In this document: one piece after another, positions 60,393 to 64,000 of the stretch
Numbering within the stretch: position 1 is the stretch's first letter
Layout: each line of letters begins with the position of its first letter
From: Deltaproteobacteria bacterium
Lineage (GTDB): Bacteria > Desulfobacterota > Desulfobulbia > Desulfobulbales > Desulfurivibrionaceae
DNA length: 64,000 bases
Assembly: GCA_013349295.1 (NCBI GenBank)
Contig: DUZW01000004.1
Location: 1 to 64,000, forward strand
Direction of reading: 5' to 3'
Made by a program: the position numbers and the translations under genes
Notes under the pieces: model-generated
Databases searched by the model: none
The model's input: only the letters and a program-made list of their open reading frames with translations
What the model was told of the DNA's origin: nothing

Positions 60393-63032
60393 TTAGGCTC
60401 CCGCTGTTTCCGAAGTCTTGACGCGTGTCGCTTCCAGGACACCGGTGAGCTTATCCGGGGTGATGGGCTTTTCGATCAGAATGATGCCCGGGTCAAGAAC
60501 CCCATGGTGGGCGAGGGCGCTATCCGTATACCCGGACATATAGATAACCCGGGTTTCAGGTCGCCGGGTCGTGATTGCTTCTGCCAGTTCCCTGCCGTTC
60601 ATGCCGGGCATGATCACATCGGTGAGCAGGATGTCGATCCGTCCTGGAAAGGCGTTGCTCACCTGTATGGCCTCCGTCCCGCTGCCCGCCTGAAGCATCG
60701 TGTAGCCAAGGGGGCTCAGGATGTCCGTCACCAGGGATTTGAGCGAGGGCTCATCATCCACCACCAGAATGGTGTCGGTGCCTGTTGGCAGGGAGAGAGT
60801 GGGTGATGCTGGAGTTTTTTCGATCATCCCCTGGGCAACGGGCAGGAAGATTTTAAAGGTGGTGCCCTGTTCCGGCACGCTGTACACGAAGATGTGGCCG
60901 CCCAGCTGTTTAACGATGCCATAGACCATGGCCAGCCCCAGGCCGGTCCCCCTGCCTCGTTCCTTGGTGGTGAAGAAGGGATCAAAGATATTTGCCTGGA
61001 TTTCCCTGCTCATGCCCTGGCCGGTATCCCTCACCGAAAGCACAACATACTGGCCCGGCTTTACCCCTTCGTGCGGTCTGGCATGCTCCGCATCCAGTTT
61101 CCCGTTTTCCGTCTCGATTATCAGGCTGCCGCCCGTGGGCATGGCATCCCTGGCATTGACCGCCATATTCAGAAGTACCTGTTCCATCTGGCCGGGATCG
61201 ATGAGTACGGTGTCGTCCTTGGCTGTGGCGCGGATTTCCATGGAGATATCTTCACCGATCATCCTGGTCAGCATCTTGATCAGATCGAGGATGATCTGGT
61301 TCAGGCTGCAAGGCAGCAGCTGTATGGTTTGCTTACGGCTGAAGGCCAGGAGTTGCCTGGTCAGGGTGGATGCTCTTTGCCCGGCATCGGCGATGACCTG
61401 GACTTTTTCCCTGGCGGGCGAAGTTTCGTCCAGCTCCAGCAGCAAGAGTTCGCTGTAGCCCAGGATGATGGAGAGGATGTTGTTGAAGTCGTGGGCAACC
61501 CCACCGGCCAGAATCCCGATGGACTCCATCTTCTGAGCCTGGGCAAGCAGATTTCTCAGTTTTTCCTGTTCCTCCGCCGCTTGTTTCAGGTTGGAGATAT
61601 CGGCAAGGTTTCCCCGCAAGCCCAGAAAACGACCCCTGGCATCGTGGATCTTGGTGCAGACATGACTGACCCAGCGTACCTGGCCCGCCTTGGTGGTGAT
61701 GCGGAATTCCAGGGGTGTTTCCTTACCGCTCCTGTCCGTGGGATGCACATGGGTGGCCCATCTCTGCCGGTCTTCCGGGTGAAATATCTGGTCCAGGAGA
61801 CCTGGGTCGGCGAGGAACTCGTCCTCGGAATAGCCGGTGAGCTGGGCGCAGTTTTGGGAGACGAAGATCATTTTTTTGTCCGGGCTACGCCAGAAGATGA
61901 AGTCGGTGGCGAACTCGGTAACGGTGCGGTAGAGTTCCTCGCTCTGCCGCAGCTCGTCTTGCTGCCGGTCGAGTTTTTTAAGCATGGTGTTGAAGGCCTG
62001 GGCCAGGGTGCCGCTCTCGTCCTGCGCCGTGGTGCGGAAGAGGCGTGCTTCTCCTTGTTTATTTTCCAGTTCCGCCACATGCTGGGTAAAGGCCAGGAGG
62101 GGCTTGGTCAGGTATTGGCTGAAATGCCGGATAACCGCGAAGGCAGCCAGAGTGATGACCAGCATCCCGGCCAGGAGAATCTGCCCGGCGCGGGTGATCG
62201 GAGCAAAGAGCTCGGCCTGGGGATAATTAGCAAGCAAAAGCCAGTTGTTTACCCGTGACCGTTTGACGGAGGTGAGCATGGGTACCCCCTCGCGGCTGCG
62301 GTTTTCGGCGGTACCCTCAAAGCCCGCAACTGCCCGATCGAGCAGCGGGTTTTTCCCTTCGGGAATTTTTTTGAAGATTCTGCCCTTGTCCGGATGCATG
62401 ATCATGGTTCTGTCCGAGGTGGTCAGATACAGGTAGCCGGTTTTCCCGATCTTCTTTTCCGAGAGCTTGCCCAGGATATTGGGCCTCATGAGGTCAATGC
62501 TGCCGGCGAGGATGGCGATGATCTTGCCCTCCCGGCCAAAGACGGGCGCGGTCATCATGATCACCGGGTGCTTGTGCGGCTGGGAGGAGATATAAGGATC
62601 GCAGATGACTGGGGCTGAGGTGGCCAGGGTGTCTTTTATATAGGCCCGGAAGGAAAGATCAAGCCCTCGCCGGTTGGGGAGAAAGGGGGATTCGGCGATG
62701 ATTTTGCCTTCCGGGGAAAAGAGAAAGATATGGTTGTCAAAACTTTTTTGCAGGCCGGTGCGGTTGTCAAGAAATTGCTGGGCCATGTCTGCCGAGGCGA
62801 GGGTTTCCTGGGTGACTTTGGGGGCAACGGCGACAAGCTGGCTTTGTGCTTGCAGAAGCATGTCATCCAGTGAACCCGTGATTTCGGAAAGGATGGAAAA
62901 CTGTTCGGTGGAGATAATTCCCTTGATTTGCTGCTTGAAGAGGGTGAGGACCAGGAAAGAGGTGGCGCCCATCAGGCACAGAAAGAGCAGGGAGATGGCC
63001 AGGGTCAACCGGGTTTTCATGGTCAGCTTCAT
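60393..63032 (-). CDS. Hybrid sensor histidine kinase with Cache, HAMP, PAS and receiver domains
   Basis: 879 residues from ATG 63032; start uncertain because no good ribosome-binding site is seen. TM1 near 12-32, periplasmic dCache-like domain ([36 protein letters not shown]), TM2 near 290-312 followed by HAMP, PAS with PAC (about 375-495), HisKA ([20 protein letters not shown]), HATPase ([24 protein letters not shown]) and a C-terminal receiver ([26 protein letters not shown]). An unknown small ligand is sensed in the periplasm. It resembles the c-haem kinase in its cytoplasmic half. Confidence 0.9.
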   Translation of the reverse strand: MKLTMKTRLTLAISLLFLCLMGATSFLVLTLFKQQIKGIISTEQFSILSEITGSLDDMLLQAQSQLVAVAPKVTQETLASADMAQQFLDNRTGLQKSFDNHIFLFSPEGKIIAESPFLPNRRGLDLSFRAYIKDTLATSAPVICDPYISSQPHKHPVIMMTAPVFGREGKIIAILAGSIDLMRPNILGKLSEKKIGKTGYLYLTTSDRTMIMHPDKGRIFKKIPEGKNPLLDRAVAGFEGTAENRSREGVPMLTSVKRSRVNNWLLLANYPQAELFAPITRAGQILLAGMLVITLAAFAVIRHFSQYLTKPLLAFTQHVAELENKQGEARLFRTTAQDESGTLAQAFNTMLKKLDRQQDELRQSEELYRTVTEFATDFIFWRSPDKKMIFVSQNCAQLTGYSEDEFLADPGLLDQIFHPEDRQRWATHVHPTDRSGKETPLEFRITTKAGQVRWVSHVCTKIHDARGRFLGLRGNLADISNLKQAAEEQEKLRNLLAQAQKMESIGILAGGVAHDFNNILSIILGYSELLLLELDETSPAREKVQVIADAGQRASTLTRQLLAFSRKQTIQLLPCSLNQIILDLIKMLTRMIGEDISMEIRATAKDDTVLIDPGQMEQVLLNMAVNARDAMPTGGSLIIETENGKLDAEHARPHEGVKPGQYVVLSVRDTGQGMSREIQANIFDPFFTTKERGRGTGLGLAMVYGIVKQLGGHIFVYSVPEQGTTFKIFLPVAQGMIEKTPASPTLSLPTGTDTILVVDDEPSLKSLVTDILSPLGYTMLQAGSGTEAIQVSNAFPGRIDILLTDVIMPGMNGRELAEAITTRRPETRVIYMSGYTDSALAHHGVLDPGIILIEKPITPDKLTGVLEATRVKTSETAGA

Positions 63033-63219
63033 AGGGAGCGGGGTCCGTGATGGTGTGGGGAGAGGTAAACCCGTATTCGGCAGTACGGGGTCCATCGGTG
63101 GAAAACTGTATCATGCTTGGTCGCAATCCATCAAGAACCAATTGCGCGGGACGGAGAGGGCTGTGATGTCTTGCCGCGGTCGGCTGGGGACTCACTTGAG
63201 GGCTTGCCGATTTTCTGCC

Positions 63220-64000
63220 TTAAAAATAGTGCCAGATGGTTTCGTAGTCGGAAACGCTTTCCCCGTCCTTGCTCAACCGTTCCAGATAATGGAGGATCGG
63301 CACATCCGTGGTGATGAAGGTGGAGGTGTCCTGGGAGACCTTTTTTTCCCAGGAATGGAATTCATATACCCGCGCCCCGTCCGGGAGAATGGTAAGGAAA
63401 TTGCGATACTCCCTGGCGCGCAGGTAGCTTTTTCCCTGTCTGGGCACATTGAAGACCGCTTCGTCGGTCCTGGCCAAGCCCGGCAGGAGCCGCGCCTCTT
63501 CCTGCTGCTCTTGAAGAAGCCTGGCAATGGGGGTGCGGTAGGCAAGAGTCTCGTCCTTGCCCTTGGTGTTGAAGGTGTAATACGGGTCAATGCCGATCAA
63601 CCGCAGGAGTCGGCGCAGGGCGGCGGCCTCGAAGCGTTTTGAAGCGTAATAGGTGTAGACCAGCTGGTTATACACCGGGATGCCGCGCAGCCGGAACTTG
63701 TTGACCGCGGCAACCGTGTCCGGGGTCACCTCGTAGGGATGCTGCACATGGGTCATGATCGCCACCTCCCTCTTTCCCGGTTCGCGGTACTGGCTGATCA
63801 GCGCGGCCAGCCCTTCCGTGATCCGCATGGGCATGGTGACCAGGGTTCTGCTGCCGATGCGGATTCGTTCCACGGTGGGGATTGCCGCCACCCTTTCCAG
63901 GATGGCGGCCAGGGCCTCATTGCCCATGGCCAGGGGGTCGCCGCCGGTGATCAGCACCTCGTGGATCGCCGGATGATCGGATATCCACTGGATGGCGGCG
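63220..64000 (-). CDS. KamA-family radical SAM protein (lysine 2,3-aminomutase-like), 5' end outside window
   Basis: The frame remains open to the right edge, so the N-terminus with the CxxxCxxC cluster is missing; about 259 residues are visible. KamA blocks: EVLITGGDPLAMGNEAL, IRIGSRTLVTMPMRIT, and THVQHPYEVTPDTV, RGIPVYNQLVYTYYAS. VPRQGKSYLRA aligns with the PLP-lysine loop but lacks the usual PGGGGK glycines. The extended C-terminal region (YEFHSWEKKVSQDTSTFIT) is longer than classical KAM. Reaction and substrate uncertain. Confidence 0.85.
   Translation of the reverse strand, partial: AAIQWISDHPAIHEVLITGGDPLAMGNEALAAILERVAAIPTVERIRIGSRTLVTMPMRITEGLAALISQYREPGKREVAIMTHVQHPYEVTPDTVAAVNKFRLRGIPVYNQLVYTYYASKRFEAAALRRLLRLIGIDPYYTFNTKGKDETLAYRTPIARLLQEQQEEARLLPGLARTDEAVFNVPRQGKSYLRAREYRNFLTILPDGARVYEFHSWEKKVSQDTSTFITTDVPILHYLERLSKDGESVSDYETIWHYF

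Noticed and set aside
1-64000. CRISPR array, tRNA or rRNA genes, insertion sequences
   Set aside because: No regularly spaced repeats, no tRNA cloverleaf or T-loop consensus in intergenic DNA, and no transposase frame were recognised by eye; a dedicated scan could still find a tRNA.

Overview
This window looks like a chromosomal segment of a Gram-negative, flagellated, anaerobic or microaerobic member of the Desulfobacterota (Desulfobulbales-like). That placement is inferred from gene content, not from a marker-gene search. Supporting content: a hydroxylamine reductase (Hcp) cluster with a ferredoxin and an FNR/HcpR-like site, a polyferredoxin with a CD1871A-type CXXC peptide, periplasmic c-haem sensor domains, sigma-54 and sigma-28 flagellar promoters, a KamA-type radical SAM protein, and an R-x-x-x-R PilZ protein. 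I found no rRNA, tRNA, CRISPR array, prophage or intact insertion sequence.

Layout. 1-1.0 kb: tail of a chemotaxis receptor, then about 850 bp of gene-poor DNA with inverted repeats. 1.0-8.9 kb: YitT-like membrane protein, ROK sugar kinase, then a minus-strand series (PilZ protein, thiamine-binding-like protein, 56-aa CXXC peptide, polyferredoxin, SH3 protein, amino-acid permease, secreted coiled-coil protein). 9.3-14.6 kb: prepilin peptidase converging on an operon uppP - two methyltransferases - short ORF - mnmG. 14.7-19 kb: small exported protein, TlpA-like thioredoxin, and hcp - HD/zinc-ribbon - ferredoxin, with a candidate FNR-type operator upstream of hcp. 19.3-25.6 kb: an exported, probably inactive S41-protease/ankyrin protein with a small membrane partner, a c-haem hybrid histidine kinase, plsY and a DnaJ-domain protein. 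25.7-30.5 kb: ppiD and polA.

30.7-44.9 kb is a flagellar rod/ring/hook locus: flgF-flgG-flgA-flgH-flgI-flgJ-flgN-flgK-flgL-csrA-fliW on the minus strand, and flgM on the plus strand with its own sigma-28 promoter. Sigma-54 promoters precede flgF and flgI. FlgL is about three times the usual length, FlgK is about twice, and both carry the same internal repeat module. fliW is frameshifted as read. 45-60.4 kb carries sfsA, queC, nagZ, a c-haem diguanylate cyclase, an alpha/beta hydrolase, mscS, an HPF-cold-shock fusion, nadA-nifS, glmS, a mercuric-reductase-like flavoprotein, and bioH-like/bioC/bioD. The right end has a Cache/PAS hybrid kinase and the 3' part of a KamA-family gene running off the edge.

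The less ordinary signals are: (i) a 106-nt palindromic element in two copies whose terminal stem has compensatory changes; (ii) a second repeat family in two opposed copies; (iii) the shared FlgK/FlgL module; (iv) two sensors with the same haem domain but different outputs; (v) the pseudo-protease/ankyrin pair; (vi) two probable single-base frameshifts, in fliW and in a small Cys-rich ORF.
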